Shown: positions 8,675 through 17,471 of the stretch, piece after piece
Layout: each line of letters begins with the position of its first letter
How positions within the stretch are numbered: the first letter of the stretch is position 1
NCBI GenBank assembly: GCA_023423975.1
Contig: JAFAEO010000026.1
Location: forward strand, 62,001 to 126,000
Length of the DNA: 64,000 bases
DNA from: Pseudomonadota bacterium
GTDB taxonomy: Bacteria > Pseudomonadota > Gammaproteobacteria > Burkholderiales > Burkholderiaceae_B
Direction: 5' to 3'
The notes under the pieces: generated by a model
What the model saw: only the letters and a program-made list of their open reading frames with translations
Database searches by the model: none
Told to the model about the DNA's origin: nothing
Position numbers and translations under genes: made by a program

Positions 8675-9673
8675 TCAATCGCTTGCACGGTTGCGATATT
8701 CGACCGGATGCCAGCTGAAATGGGTCTTTGCTTCGGAGCGGACATGGCCGATGCCGGGAAATGGCAAGTGGGGTGCAGCGATCAGCTGGCGCTTGTCGGC
8801 GAAATCGGAAAACGCATTTTTTCTTACCGATATTGCGTCTTCTGGCTTCAGGTCATAAACAATGGCGATGTCCGGTTCGGGAAATTGCAGCGATGCAACA
8901 TGCACGATGTCTCCAACGAAAACAATGGATTGATCCTGGCTGTTGACAGTAAAGAACGCGCTGCCTGGCGTGTGTCCCGGGTGAATGGAGGCTTTTACAC
9001 CGGGCAGTACGGTTTGCCCGTCATCGAAAGTTTTCACTTTTCCCAGTTTTTCATATACGCCGATCGTTTTGATCGCTTCTGCGAAATACTTATCATCGTA
9101 GCCGGTTTTCTTGGCGTTGCCGGCATCCAGGAAAAAGGCCAGGTCTGGTGCCCCGACATGGACCGTGGCATTCGCAAACGCCGGTTTGCCGTTAAGTACC
9201 AGGCCGCCGGTATGGTCGGTGTGAATATGCGTAATAAGCACGTCGGTCACCTGTTCTGGTTTGATTCCCACGCTGGCCAGACTGTCATAGAGTTTGCCAC
9301 CGTAACCGGGCCCGAAAAGCTCTCCGGAGCCGGTATCGACCAGAATAATACGTTCGCCATCGCGAATCACAAATGCGTTAATGGACGCTTCCACCGGATT
9401 GGCAAGAAACGCCTTGTTCAGCAGACTGTCGATATGAGAGTGGGATGGGCCAATAAGTAATTGATAAAGGTCCTGGGGTACGGTGCCGTCAGATATGGCG
9501 GTAATGGTCATATTGCCAAGCGGCATAGAATAGGCATCGGCCACCTGTTTGTACGTAGCGGTCTTGGCAACAGGTGCTGTCTGGGCAGGGGCTGCCAGGG
9601 AAGTGGCGGGCAAGGCAATCAAACTTGCGATGCCCAGGGCACCGGAAAAAAGAAGGGGGGTAATACGTGACAT
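8675..9673 (-). CDS. Secreted metallo-beta-lactamase-fold hydrolase
   Basis: 332 residues with a signal peptide (about 1-28). The metal motif H149-x-H151-x-D153-H154 ('THIHTDHTGG') is intact, followed by downstream ligands in 'IHPGHTPGSAFF' and 'VFVGDIVH' and a late His in 'AAPHLPF'. This matches the periplasmic MBL-fold group annotated as quorum-quenching lactonase-like or methyl-parathion-hydrolase-like enzymes. A LysR gene lies upstream on the same strand. The substrate cannot be told from sequence; lactone or phosphotriester hydrolysis is possible. Confidence 0.88.
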   Translation of the reverse strand: MSRITPLLFSGALGIASLIALPATSLAAPAQTAPVAKTATYKQVADAYSMPLGNMTITAISDGTVPQDLYQLLIGPSHSHIDSLLNKAFLANPVEASINAFVIRDGERIILVDTGSGELFGPGYGGKLYDSLASVGIKPEQVTDVLITHIHTDHTGGLVLNGKPAFANATVHVGAPDLAFFLDAGNAKKTGYDDKYFAEAIKTIGVYEKLGKVKTFDDGQTVLPGVKASIHPGHTPGSAFFTVNSQDQSIVFVGDIVHVASLQFPEPDIAIVYDLKPEDAISVRKNAFSDFADKRQLIAAPHLPFPGIGHVRSEAKTHFSWHPVEYRNRASD

Positions 9674-9794
9674 TTTTTTGATTTTCCATGGTTGGGTGGA
9701 GAAATCACATCATGCGTCATTGTCCGGCGCTGCACAAATCGTAAATTTCAATTTGACCTATCGATACTGCTGATGGCTCGAAAACCCAATGATC

Positions 9795-10709
9795 TCACTT
9801 TGTCTGCACTGCGTCGAAAACCATCGACCGCAGCCAGCGGTGGGCCGGATCGGCATTCACTGTCGAATGCCAGAACAGTTTCATTGAGAACGTATTAAGT
9901 GCCAGCGGCGGAGTAAACAGCTCCAGGCTACTGGTAAAGCGCTGTAGAAAACGTCTGGGCAGGGTGCAGATGCAGTCTGTCGAATTCAGGATCAGCGGGG
10001 CCAGGGCGTAGCTCTGGACCGACACCGTTACACGCCGTTGCCGGCCGAGATCGGCCAGTGCTTCGTCGATCATGCCGTTGAACATGCCGCCGCTGGTCGA
10101 AATCAGCAGGTGGTCCAGTTCGCAAAACGTATCCAGCAATAGTGGGCCGGTGCCACGCGGATGCCCAATGCGTTGCGCAGTCAGGAACTCTTCATCAAAG
10201 AGCAGGCGTCCAATCAGGTTTGGCGTTGCATCCTGCGCGGTGCCAATAAACAGATCCATCTCGCCTCGCTCCAGTTGCTCATGGACCTGGCTTTTATCGG
10301 GCAGCACAAAGGCGATTCTGACCGCCGGGGCCTGGCTCTGAATCAAAGGCAACAGCGCCGGTGCAAGAATAGCGGCCGGATTGTCCATCGCGGCAATACG
10401 GAAGGTGCGTTCACTGGTGGCGGGATCGAAAACGTGCGCCGACTGGACAAATTGCGTTAGCTGTTGCAGCAGGCGTTGCAGTTCCGGTTTGAGCGCCAGC
10501 ATATGCGAGGTGGGTGTCATTCCCCTGCCTGATGAGGACGGTACAAACAATGGATCATTGAAAATGCGACGCAGCCTGGTAAGGCGCCCGGAAAGCGCCG
10601 ACTGGGTGATGTTCAGTCTGGCTGCAGCATGGGTCACATTCTGTTCCTGCAGCAGGGCATCCAGTGCGAGCAACAGATTAATGTCCAGGTCGCCTATCGG
10701 CCGGGTCAT
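9795..10709 (-). CDS. LysR-family regulator (NodD-like subgroup)
   Basis: 304 residues. HTH 'VTHAAARLNITQSALSGRL' near the N-terminus, followed by 'RRIFNDPLFVPSSSGRGMTPT', typical of the NodD/LeuO-like branch of LysR. The ATG at 10709 is preferred over a GTG at 10718 because AAAGGG lies at proper spacing only for the ATG. It is about 120 bases upstream of the MBL hydrolase on the same strand and may control it. Confidence 0.87.
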   Translation of the reverse strand: MTRPIGDLDINLLLALDALLQEQNVTHAAARLNITQSALSGRLTRLRRIFNDPLFVPSSSGRGMTPTSHMLALKPELQRLLQQLTQFVQSAHVFDPATSERTFRIAAMDNPAAILAPALLPLIQSQAPAVRIAFVLPDKSQVHEQLERGEMDLFIGTAQDATPNLIGRLLFDEEFLTAQRIGHPRGTGPLLLDTFCELDHLLISTSGGMFNGMIDEALADLGRQRRVTVSVQSYALAPLILNSTDCICTLPRRFLQRFTSSLELFTPPLALNTFSMKLFWHSTVNADPAHRWLRSMVFDAVQTK

Positions 10710-10869
10710 GGGTAACACCCTTTTATATTTGGCCTGCAGGCGAGAATGCGCGATGATATCCAGGGTAGCAGTATTATTACAATCGTCATCACCTTATGGG
10801 TCATGGAATATTGTGCAATATACATGGAAAATATCGCGCTTCACTTAAAGCTGCCTGATCACCTTGATA

Positions 10870-11502
10870 TTATTGCGATGATGTCACGGGTTTATCGCTG
10901 GCTGGCGTCTTGCTGCTGACAGAGCTTTGTGAAACATCCGGGCGCGGGTCTGGTACAAAGCCATCCCGATTGGGCATCTTGATTGCAGCAAGCGATTTTG
11001 CATCCAGGCGCGCGTCTTGCTCCAGCAGCCCGTTCAAATGAAGAAGGTAGGCGGTAACGGCATAAACCTGTTCGTTACTCAGGCTTTGGGGCGCCGTCAA
11101 CGGCATGGTGCGTCTGATATAGTCAAATAAAGTCGGGGCATAAGGCCAGTAGCTGCCCACTGTCTTGACCGGCTTGCCGCTGGCCAGCGTGCCAAGACCG
11201 CCTGCCAGCTTGTCGCCACTGCCTCCTTCACCCTTGCTGCCATGACAGGCGGCGCATTGCTGGGCGTAAATGGTGCCACCCTGCGTGACTGTGCCGCTGC
11301 CCTCTGGCAAATTGCGCCCATCGGCAAATACATTGATGTCCCACGCGGCGATTTGTTCCGGCGTTACCGGCTGACCAAAGCCGAATTTCTGTTCGGCATA
11401 AGCGGCGCCCGCAGTTGCACCCAATAGCGCAGCACATGCAAGCAGCTTTACTGTGTGTTGGGCTGCATATGTTTTTGCAAGCGAAGTGTTAAGCACGTGC
11501 AT
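10870..11502 (-). CDS. Monohaem cytochrome c partner of the SoxC-like dehydrogenase
   Basis: 210 residues with an N-terminal signal sequence (to about 'GAAYA', residue 36) and one haem c site C83-A-A-C86-H87; a likely axial Met lies in 'RRTMPLTAPQ'. It should be the periplasmic electron acceptor of the molybdoenzyme whose gene overlaps it by 14 bases upstream. SoxD of classical SoxCD has two haem domains; this one has a single site and resembles SorB or a short SoxD. The start is backed by AAAGGTG seven bases upstream. The C-terminal 20 residues are Ser/Thr/Pro-rich. Confidence 0.88.
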   Translation of the reverse strand: MHVLNTSLAKTYAAQHTVKLLACAALLGATAGAAYAEQKFGFGQPVTPEQIAAWDINVFADGRNLPEGSGTVTQGGTIYAQQCAACHGSKGEGGSGDKLAGGLGTLASGKPVKTVGSYWPYAPTLFDYIRRTMPLTAPQSLSNEQVYAVTAYLLHLNGLLEQDARLDAKSLAAIKMPNRDGFVPDPRPDVSQSSVSSKTPASDKPVTSSQ

Positions 11503-12808
11503 GAGTCACCTTTCCGTCAGATGCGATACGCCAGGGTGTAATCGCGTTGTTGTGATAGGTATTATTGACGCCGCGCACCTCAACGAGCGATTCCAGCGTA
11601 GGCTGTGTGTAGCCGGACTCGTCGGTGGCCCGGCTTTGTATGACCACGGGTTCGCCGTTCCATTCCCATGGAAACAGAAAACGGGTCAGCGCCTTGCTCA
11701 GGACCGGTGTTTGCAGGTGGGCGGGTTGCCAGGTTTTTCCCTCGTCAACCGAGACTTCTACTTTGGTAATGCGCCCTTTGCCGCTCCAGGCAATGCCGCG
11801 GATTTCATGAAACCCCTTGCCATCGATCTGCTGTCCACCAGACGGGCTGGTAATGATGGACTTGGCTTCCATCACATATGTGAACTCACGGGCCTTGCCG
11901 TCTGGCAGGATGTCCGTGTACTTGGATGTTTCTTCGCGTGAATGCACCGGCTGGTCTGCGACCTGCAGGCGTCGCAGCCATTTGATACTCATATTGCCTT
12001 CATAGCCGGGCAGCAGCAGTCTTAGCGGATAGCCTTGCTCGGGCCGCAAGCGCTCGCCGTTCTGGCTGTATACGAGCATGGCATCGTCCAGGCACTTTTC
12101 CAGCGGAATGCTGCGTGTCATGCCAGCACCATCGGCGCCTTCTGCAATGACCCATTTGGCCTCGGGCTTGAGGCCAGCCTCGTTTAGAACCGTCTTGAGC
12201 GGCACGCCGGTCCATTCGGCGCAACTGACCAGGCCGTTGGCTTCGGCTGCAGTCTTGCCATAGACCGCATATCCCGGATTGCCGGAGCATTCAAGAAAAT
12301 AAATCTGGGAGTGTGAGGGGAAACGTCGGATATCATTCAATGTGAAAGACAGCGCATTGTTTACCAGCCCATGCACGACCAACCGGTGTTCAACAGGATT
12401 GATATCGGGAATGCCATTATGGTGGCGTTCGTAGAAGAGCCCGTTAGGCGTAATGATGCCGTCCAGCTCCTGCAGTGGCGTGCGGGTTGAGGAAGAAAAA
12501 TACTGTTTGTCCGTCTTGCGCAGATGGCGAATAACGCTGCTTTCAAATTCGGATGGCTTGCCATATGGACGACTGCCAACCAGGGCGCCCGGTTGTTTGG
12601 TCCAGGAAGGGATGGTCAGCGCGCTGTCGGCTGCTGCGGCACCTTCTTTGGCCGCTGTCCCTGACTGGGCAGCCGCAGCACTTAATCCGGCGCTGCTTGC
12701 AAGAACCCCGGTGACCGCTGTAACGCCATTACGTAAAAATTGCCGACGCGTGTGCTGCGCGTCTGCGTCTGTTACCGCCAGAGCTTCTTCAGTCGATTCG
12801 TTAGCCAT
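11489..12808 (-). CDS. soxC: SoxC-like sulfite/sulfane dehydrogenase (molybdopterin)
   Basis: 439 residues with a twin-arginine signal ('RRQFLRNG', Arg21-Arg22) and Ala-rich h-region. The sulfite-oxidase fold is shown by 'RHHNGIPDINPVEHRLVVHG' and the molybdenum-ligand cysteine Cys174 in 'FLECSGN'. The C-terminal Ig-like Mo-cofactor dimerisation domain runs from about 310. It oxidises sulfite or protein-bound sulfane sulfur in the periplasm and passes electrons to the cytochrome encoded next. The ATG at 12808 follows GGAGA; upstream in-frame codons are non-coding in character. No soxAXYZB is adjacent, so a stand-alone sulfite dehydrogenase role is equally plausible. Confidence 0.88.
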   Translation of the reverse strand: MANESTEEALAVTDADAQHTRRQFLRNGVTAVTGVLASSAGLSAAAAQSGTAAKEGAAAADSALTIPSWTKQPGALVGSRPYGKPSEFESSVIRHLRKTDKQYFSSSTRTPLQELDGIITPNGLFYERHHNGIPDINPVEHRLVVHGLVNNALSFTLNDIRRFPSHSQIYFLECSGNPGYAVYGKTAAEANGLVSCAEWTGVPLKTVLNEAGLKPEAKWVIAEGADGAGMTRSIPLEKCLDDAMLVYSQNGERLRPEQGYPLRLLLPGYEGNMSIKWLRRLQVADQPVHSREETSKYTDILPDGKAREFTYVMEAKSIITSPSGGQQIDGKGFHEIRGIAWSGKGRITKVEVSVDEGKTWQPAHLQTPVLSKALTRFLFPWEWNGEPVVIQSRATDESGYTQPTLESLVEVRGVNNTYHNNAITPWRIASDGKVTHARA

Positions 12809-13102
12809 CTCAATGGTCTCCGGTGCGAATGTTGATTGGATCGGTGTGACTGCAAATAGTATAGGGTTGCGGTATGAATGCGTCCAGTACTTACCGCTTA
12901 TATATTTAGTGGACGCGGCTATGTGTGAAATGAAGTTTGCAAGAGATGGGAACGGAAGGTATCGGTGGATTGACAAGCAAGTGTTGGTGAGCAATAAGTC
13001 CAGTAGTGCACAAACGTAAAAGTAATGAAGCCAGCAGCTTGGTCACTGTGTTCGCGAAATGTTATGCGATCGCTTCTATACCAAAGTGGTGGCTCGAACT
13101 GC

Positions 13103-13990
13103 TCATGCGCTCTTTCCCGAAAGGAAATCAAATACCTGTCTTGCGCTTGGCGACAGGTCCCGAATACGCCGGGCGCCCATCAGGATTTTGCGCTCAGCCC
13201 ATTCTTCATCGAGCCTGACCCTTACTGTATCGGGTACCCGGTATAGATCCACACAGCCTTCAGGCAGAATGCCAATGCCCATATTGGCGTTGATAAGCAG
13301 GCACATGGCGTCATAGCCCGATGTCTCAATATCAATCCTGACATTGGTCGATTCTGCCCGTGCGGCATTAATAAGCTGGTAATTGAGCTGGGTGCCGGCT
13401 GTAAGCGTAATGTGGCTGTACTCAAGCGTATCCCTGAAGGCAACCTTGTCGCGCTTTGCCAGGCGATGGCTGGTTGGTACCAGAACGATCAGTGTGTCCT
13501 TGCGAAAATCCACAACCTCGATATCGTCCTGATAGGGGATTTGAGTGAAGATGCCAATGTCCAGTTTGCCTGCGGCCAGCGCCCTGGTAATGCTAAGGCT
13601 GTTTTTCTCTTCCAGATGCAACTGGATATTGGGATATTTGCCGGTAAAGTCGGCCAGTAACGGGGCCAGAAATTGCGTTATCGCGGTGGGGTTGGCCGCC
13701 AGCGTGACGCTGCCGCGCTGGCCTTTGCCAAAATCGCCAAGCTGGTGCTCCACTGCCTGTACGCTGTTAAGAATCGCGCGTCCCCGGTACAGCAGTTCCA
13801 GGCCGGCCGGTGTTGGCGTTACACCGCGGTTGGTCCTGTTCAGCAGAACCAGGCCAAGCTTGTCTTCCAGTTCAGAAAGGCGGCGGCTGACGGCGGCCGC
13901 CGCGATATTTTCCAGTTCTGCTGCGCGACTGATCGTACCCTCATCAACAACCCGTATAAATAATTTTAATGTGAGCAGATCAATTTTCAC
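13103..13990 (-). CDS. LysR-family regulator next to maleate isomerase
   Basis: 295 residues with GTG start. HTH 'ISRAAELENIAAAAVSRRL' then a LysR effector domain. It lies 27 bases downstream of the maleate isomerase gene on the same strand, so both probably form one transcript. No strong ribosome site precedes the GTG; translation may be coupled. Likely controls the isomerase, but this is inference. Confidence 0.85.
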   Translation of the reverse strand: MKIDLLTLKLFIRVVDEGTISRAAELENIAAAAVSRRLSELEDKLGLVLLNRTNRGVTPTPAGLELLYRGRAILNSVQAVEHQLGDFGKGQRGSVTLAANPTAITQFLAPLLADFTGKYPNIQLHLEEKNSLSITRALAAGKLDIGIFTQIPYQDDIEVVDFRKDTLIVLVPTSHRLAKRDKVAFRDTLEYSHITLTAGTQLNYQLINAARAESTNVRIDIETSGYDAMCLLINANMGIGILPEGCVDLYRVPDTVRVRLDEEWAERKILMGARRIRDLSPSARQVFDFLSGKSA

Positions 13991-14017
13991 GGCACGTTCA
14001 GTGGCAGTACGAACCCG

Positions 14018-14767
14018 CTAGTTGCCCGATAGCAAGAATCCGGCGTTAGGCACCCGCGTTTCCAGGTTGAGAGTTTTCAGCATCTGATAAACCGTGGCTG
14101 CGGCAGCGGAAAGCACAGGCTTGCCGATTTTGTCTTCCGCTTTCTGGATGGAAGGCAGCGACGGCATTTGCACGCAGGCAGACAGAATGACCGCATCTAC
14201 ACCATCGATATCCAGGCGTGTCACGTGTTCCAGCAGATTGGCCGGATCCAGGCGACCCACTTCAAGGTTATCAGATACTTCCAGGCTGATGGAGTCATGA
14301 ACACTGATTCCTTCGGCTTCAATGTATTCTATCACGCGCTGTGTGAGCGGCTTCATGTAGGGTGTGATAATGGAGACCTTGCCCAGGTTCTTTTCCTTCA
14401 GGCTGTCTACCAGCGCGCCGGCTGAGCTCAGGATCGGAATGTTGGTGTTGTTCTCCTGAACCGCCTTTTGTAGTCGCGCCTGGGATTGGCGATGATAGCC
14501 GTTGCCCTGGGCCATGATGGCCACCAGGCAAGCATAGGCCATGACATCCATGCGGGCATCGCTCAGTTCGATGGCGCAACGGTCGCTGGCCTGGTCCATC
14601 GCAGTCAGTTCCTCTGGCGTAACGCTCATCATGCGCATGCGTGCAGAGTGAAACGTAAAGGTTTCGTTGGGGAACAGCTCGCGGCGCGCGTTCAGCATGG
14701 CCGGGATTTCCGTTTCCATGGTGGTATTGGAGCTGGGCACAATCTGGCCGATTCGGTAGTTTCTCAT
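14018..14767 (-). CDS. maiA: Maleate cis-trans isomerase
   Basis: 249 residues of the Asp/Glu racemase superfamily. The opening 'YRIGQIVPSSNTTMETEIPA' is characteristic of maleate isomerase, and both catalytic cysteines are present: Cys80 in 'MAYACLVAIM' and Cys198 in 'ILSACVQMPS'. It converts maleate to fumarate, the last step of the maleamate route of nicotinate degradation (NicE/MaiA). No maleamate amidase or other nic gene is adjacent, so it may act on maleate from elsewhere. AAGGGTC precedes the ATG; a LysR gene follows. Confidence 0.92.
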   Translation of the reverse strand: MRNYRIGQIVPSSNTTMETEIPAMLNARRELFPNETFTFHSARMRMMSVTPEELTAMDQASDRCAIELSDARMDVMAYACLVAIMAQGNGYHRQSQARLQKAVQENNTNIPILSSAGALVDSLKEKNLGKVSIITPYMKPLTQRVIEYIEAEGISVHDSISLEVSDNLEVGRLDPANLLEHVTRLDIDGVDAVILSACVQMPSLPSIQKAEDKIGKPVLSAAAATVYQMLKTLNLETRVPNAGFLLSGN

Positions 14768-14843
14768 TTCTGACCCTTTAAAATCATTGAAAATTGATTG
14801 TAATCAGGCATTTAAATTAACCAAATCAACCATTTACTATGGT

Positions 14844-14864
14844 GCCATCGCATTTTGCGATGGC
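14844..14864. repeat. Perfect inverted repeat between maiA and vapB
   Basis: GCCATCGCA (14844-14852), loop TTT, TGCGATGGC (14856-14864). It has no T-run on either side, so it is not an obvious terminator. It lies 77 bases upstream of the maiA start and 108 bases upstream of vapB, and could be an operator or an RNA hairpin. Confidence 0.6.
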
Positions 14865-14928
14865 TGGGCGGGATCGACGACATATTAGCGGCAGCAAAGC
14901 TTCAGGCGATTATCTCGTGATAAAGCTG

Positions 14929-14956
14929 TATAATTTGCATATACAACTGTATATGC
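14929..14956 (+). promoter_or_regulatory. vapBC promoter and palindromic operator
   Basis: A consensus -10 TATAAT at 14929-14934 is followed at once by GCATATAC (14937-14944), AACT, GTATATGC (14949-14956): perfect 8-bp arms. The palindrome covers the expected transcription start and ends 16 bases before the vapB ATG. This is where VapB/VapBC complexes usually bind to autorepress. No good -35 was found. Confidence 0.75.
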
Positions 14957-14971
14957 TTAATGGAGGTTTTT

Positions 14972-15241
14972 ATGACAGTACTGCGAAAGTTGGATCCCGC
15001 ATTGGCAAGAGAAGCCAGGCTTTTTCGCAATAATAAAAGCCAGGCGGTTCGCATCCCCGCAGACTTTGAATTACCAGGTAAAAGGGTTTTAATTCACCGG
15101 GAAGGGGACAAATTAATCATTGAGCCGATTCAACATAAAAACCTGGTCGAAGTGCTGGCAGCGCTCGAGCCGCTTGCTCCCGAGGATCAGTTTCCGCAAG
15201 TCGATGACACACTCCTGCCGCTCAAGGATACCGATCTGTGA
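14972..15241 (+). CDS. vapB: VapB-type antitoxin
   Basis: 89 residues. The N-terminal AbrB/MazE-like swapped-hairpin domain ('EARLFRNNKSQAVRIPADFE') binds DNA; the acidic C-terminal tail is expected to wrap the toxin. The ATG at 14972 is chosen over the ATG at 14960 because GGAGG sits between them at right spacing. It overlaps vapC by four bases (GTGA), giving coupled translation. VapB neutralises the VapC nuclease and, with it, represses its own promoter. Confidence 0.92.
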   Translation: MTVLRKLDPALAREARLFRNNKSQAVRIPADFELPGKRVLIHREGDKLIIEPIQHKNLVEVLAALEPLAPEDQFPQVDDTLLPLKDTDL

Positions 15242-15639
15242 GTAAACTTTACATGCTCGATACGAATATCGTATCTGAATTAGCCAGAAACCCTCAGGGC
15301 AAGACTGCCCAGCAGATTGCAATTGCTGGCGCTGAAACCATTTGCGTCAGCATCATCACAGCCTGCGAATTACGATATGGTTGTGCAAAAAAAAAGTCGC
15401 CTCGATTGTCAGCACAGATCGAAGCAATTCTTGGAAGTGTACAAGTGCTTGCATTTGATGTGCCCGCCGATATCGAGTACGGTGTAATACGTGCACAGCT
15501 GGAAACAGCAGGAAAACCTATCGGCCCAAACGATCTACTGATTGCAGCACACGCCTATGCTATTGGAGCCATACTAGTGACGGGCAATGTCAGCGAGTTT
15601 GGTCGCATCCAAGGCTTGCAGATAGAAAACTGGCTATAA
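15238..15639 (+). CDS. vapC: VapC-type PIN-domain ribonuclease toxin
   Basis: 133 residues with GTG start overlapping the vapB stop. PIN acidic residues are visible: Asp8 in 'MLDTNIVSEL', Glu44 in 'ITACELRYG', and Asp99 in 'IGPNDLLIAAHA', with a further polar motif 'VTGNVSEF'. Enzymes of this branch, close to the VapC/FitB type, cleave tRNA or rRNA when VapB is degraded. The full set of catalytic residues suggests an active toxin. Confidence 0.93.
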   Translation: MSKLYMLDTNIVSELARNPQGKTAQQIAIAGAETICVSIITACELRYGCAKKKSPRLSAQIEAILGSVQVLAFDVPADIEYGVIRAQLETAGKPIGPNDLLIAAHAYAIGAILVTGNVSEFGRIQGLQIENWL

Positions 15640-15696
15640 CGTAGCAGTCTCTGGCGTGCGTGCAGGGCAGCCATCGCAATCAAGTCTGGACAATGC

Positions 15697-16293
15697 ATGA
15701 GTAGTCTTATGCCCACTGCAATCCCTCTGGTGCTCAAAGCAATGCAAAACATCATTCCTCTTTCCTCTTTAGGCCCCAGAATCTGCATCCTTGGGCCATC
15801 CAATAGCGGGAAATCTACCCTGGCCACAGCCATTGCCCGCAGAGGCGACCTGAAGCCGGTACATCTGGATCAGCTTTTTCATGAACCCAATACCGATTGG
15901 GTACCTCGCCCGGCAGCCACGTTTTCTGCACTGCATGAAGAGGCTATCGCGGGCGAGCGTTGGGTGATGGACGGCAATTATTCCAAGTACATGCCGCAGC
16001 GTTTCGAGCGGGCGACAGGTATTATTTTGCTGAACGTACACACGGCGACCAGCCTGTTCCGTTACTTGCGTCGTACACTATTGGAGCGTGAACGTTATGG
16101 GGCCCTGGAAGGCGCTCAGGATAGCCTCAAATGGGAGATGATCCGTCATATTGCAGTTGTCACGCCAGGGAACCATAAACGTTATATGAAAATGCTTGAG
16201 CAAACCGCATTGCCTGTCGTATCGCTCTCGTCGGTGCGTGCCATTAATGACATTTACCGGCAATGGGGGCTGCGCAGACACCACCGTGACTGA
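15697..16293 (+). CDS. P-loop NTPase, topology-modulation/adenylate-kinase-like
   Basis: Up to 198 residues. Walker A 'GPSNSGKST' lies near residue 33 and a DNA-topology-modulation (FlaR-like) or adenylate-kinase-like pattern follows: 'PVHLDQLFHEPNTDW' and 'GERWVMDGNYSKYMPQRFE'. This family is usually described as a putative small-molecule kinase; no substrate is proven. Starts at 15697, 15712 or 15745 are all possible, the last giving a protein that begins just before the P-loop strand. It follows vapC by 57 bases; linkage to the toxin module is uncertain. Confidence 0.8.
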   Translation: MSSLMPTAIPLVLKAMQNIIPLSSLGPRICILGPSNSGKSTLATAIARRGDLKPVHLDQLFHEPNTDWVPRPAATFSALHEEAIAGERWVMDGNYSKYMPQRFERATGIILLNVHTATSLFRYLRRTLLERERYGALEGAQDSLKWEMIRHIAVVTPGNHKRYMKMLEQTALPVVSLSSVRAINDIYRQWGLRRHHRD

Positions 16294-16483
16294 TCGGCAG
16301 ATACATCTGTTAAATGCGCCGGCTATTGGTCCGTCGCGGGCGGCAGGTGAAAAGTATCCGGCCATTAACTGCTTCATTAGCAGCACACGTTTGCTGTTTC
16401 GATTGAGGTTTCGCAATAGCCTGGTTTGAAGTGGTCGTAGCTGTTTGGTTTTTAGTCGATCAATACACTCTATCGGAGGATAT

Positions 16484-16876
16484 ATGTTCAGAAACGTATT
16501 ACTGAGTTCAGTTTTGGCCTGCACAGTTGTATTCGCATATCCTGGTAACGAGAGTTACGCAGCAACGCAAAGCGATATGAACCAGGCCGCTAATACCGAC
16601 TATAAAAAAGCAGATGCACGCTTGAACAAGGTTTATCGGGAAGTGTTAAATAAGCTTGAGGCTTCCCAAAAGACCGATTTGAAAGCAGCCCAGAACGCCT
16701 GGATCAAGTACCGTGATCTGGACTGCAAATTCCAAAGCTCGGGAGCGCAAGGGGGCTCCATACAGGCCATGCTCATCGCTGGCTGCCTGACGGATAAGAC
16801 GCAAGCCCGTGCCGACGAGCTCAATACGCTGCTTCAATGCAAGGAAGGCGACGTCTCGTGCGTGGCTGCACCTTGA
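16484..16876 (+). CDS. LprI/DUF1311-family secreted protein
   Basis: 130 residues with a signal peptide (about 1-24). The mature part has the LprI-N pattern: 'SDMNQAANTDYKKADARLNK' followed by 'LKAAQNAWIKYRDLDCKF' and paired cysteines. Some members inhibit lysozyme, so a periplasmic protective role is possible. GGAGGA five bases ahead of the ATG at 16484 fixes the start. It appears to be a single gene. Confidence 0.85.
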   Translation: MFRNVLLSSVLACTVVFAYPGNESYAATQSDMNQAANTDYKKADARLNKVYREVLNKLEASQKTDLKAAQNAWIKYRDLDCKFQSSGAQGGSIQAMLIAGCLTDKTQARADELNTLLQCKEGDVSCVAAP

Positions 16877-16991
16877 TATTCGGCGCTGCGGTGAACGGTT
16901 GATGGGCGAGCCAGCCATCTGGCCCGTATTTTAGTCGACCGTTCGAGCAAGGTGCCGGCAGCGTGCTTTCGTGTCAGATCGGGAAAGGCAT

Positions 16992-17471
16992 ATGCAAGTA
17001 GCTTCATTGAAAATGCACTATCGTCGTCTTTCGCCTGGCGATGTCGCATTGCTGCGGCAATTGAATTTAGTGTTTAGTCGGACATTTGACGATCCGGCCA
17101 GTTATGAGAGCAGGCCTGCGACTGATGCCTATCTGGCCGATTTTCTGGCCAGGGACCATGTTTCTGTTTTCGTCGCATTAAGCGACGGACGCGTGTTGGG
17201 CGGGCTGGTGGCCTATGCGCTGGACAAGTTCGAGATGGTGCGTCGAGAGTATTACATCTATGACCTTGCTGTGGACGCCGTATATCGCAGGCAGGGTATC
17301 GCTACAACGCTTATTCGGCACTTGTGTGAGTTTGCGGCTGATAACGCTGGTTGGGTTGTCTATGTGCAGGCTGACAGGGGTGACGCTCCTGCCATTGCAC
17401 TGTATAACAAACTGGGTTTACAGGAGCAGGTACTGCACTTTGATATTCCGGTGCCGATTCGAAAAAAATAA
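16992..17471 (+). CDS. GNAT acetyltransferase of the AAC(3)-I type
   Basis: 159 residues. The C-terminal half carries the GNAT acetyl-CoA signature 'RRQGIAT' and closely follows aminoglycoside 3-N-acetyltransferase I: 'YYIYDLAVDAVYRRQGIAT', 'VVYVQADRGDAPAIALYNKLG' split by a few changes, and 'EQVLHFDIPVP'. AAC(3)-I enzymes acetylate the 3-amino group of gentamicin-type drugs. Start ATG 16992 with AAAGG upstream. It stands alone without integron or transposon features, so it looks like a chromosomal homologue whose drug activity is unproven. Confidence 0.85.
   Translation: MQVASLKMHYRRLSPGDVALLRQLNLVFSRTFDDPASYESRPATDAYLADFLARDHVSVFVALSDGRVLGGLVAYALDKFEMVRREYYIYDLAVDAVYRRQGIATTLIRHLCEFAADNAGWVVYVQADRGDAPAIALYNKLGLQEQVLHFDIPVPIRKK

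Noticed and set aside
12880..12916. GCGTCCA / TGGACGC inverted repeat upstream of soxC
   Set aside because: The arms are seven bases with a 23-base gap; weak by chance standards and without a matching regulator.
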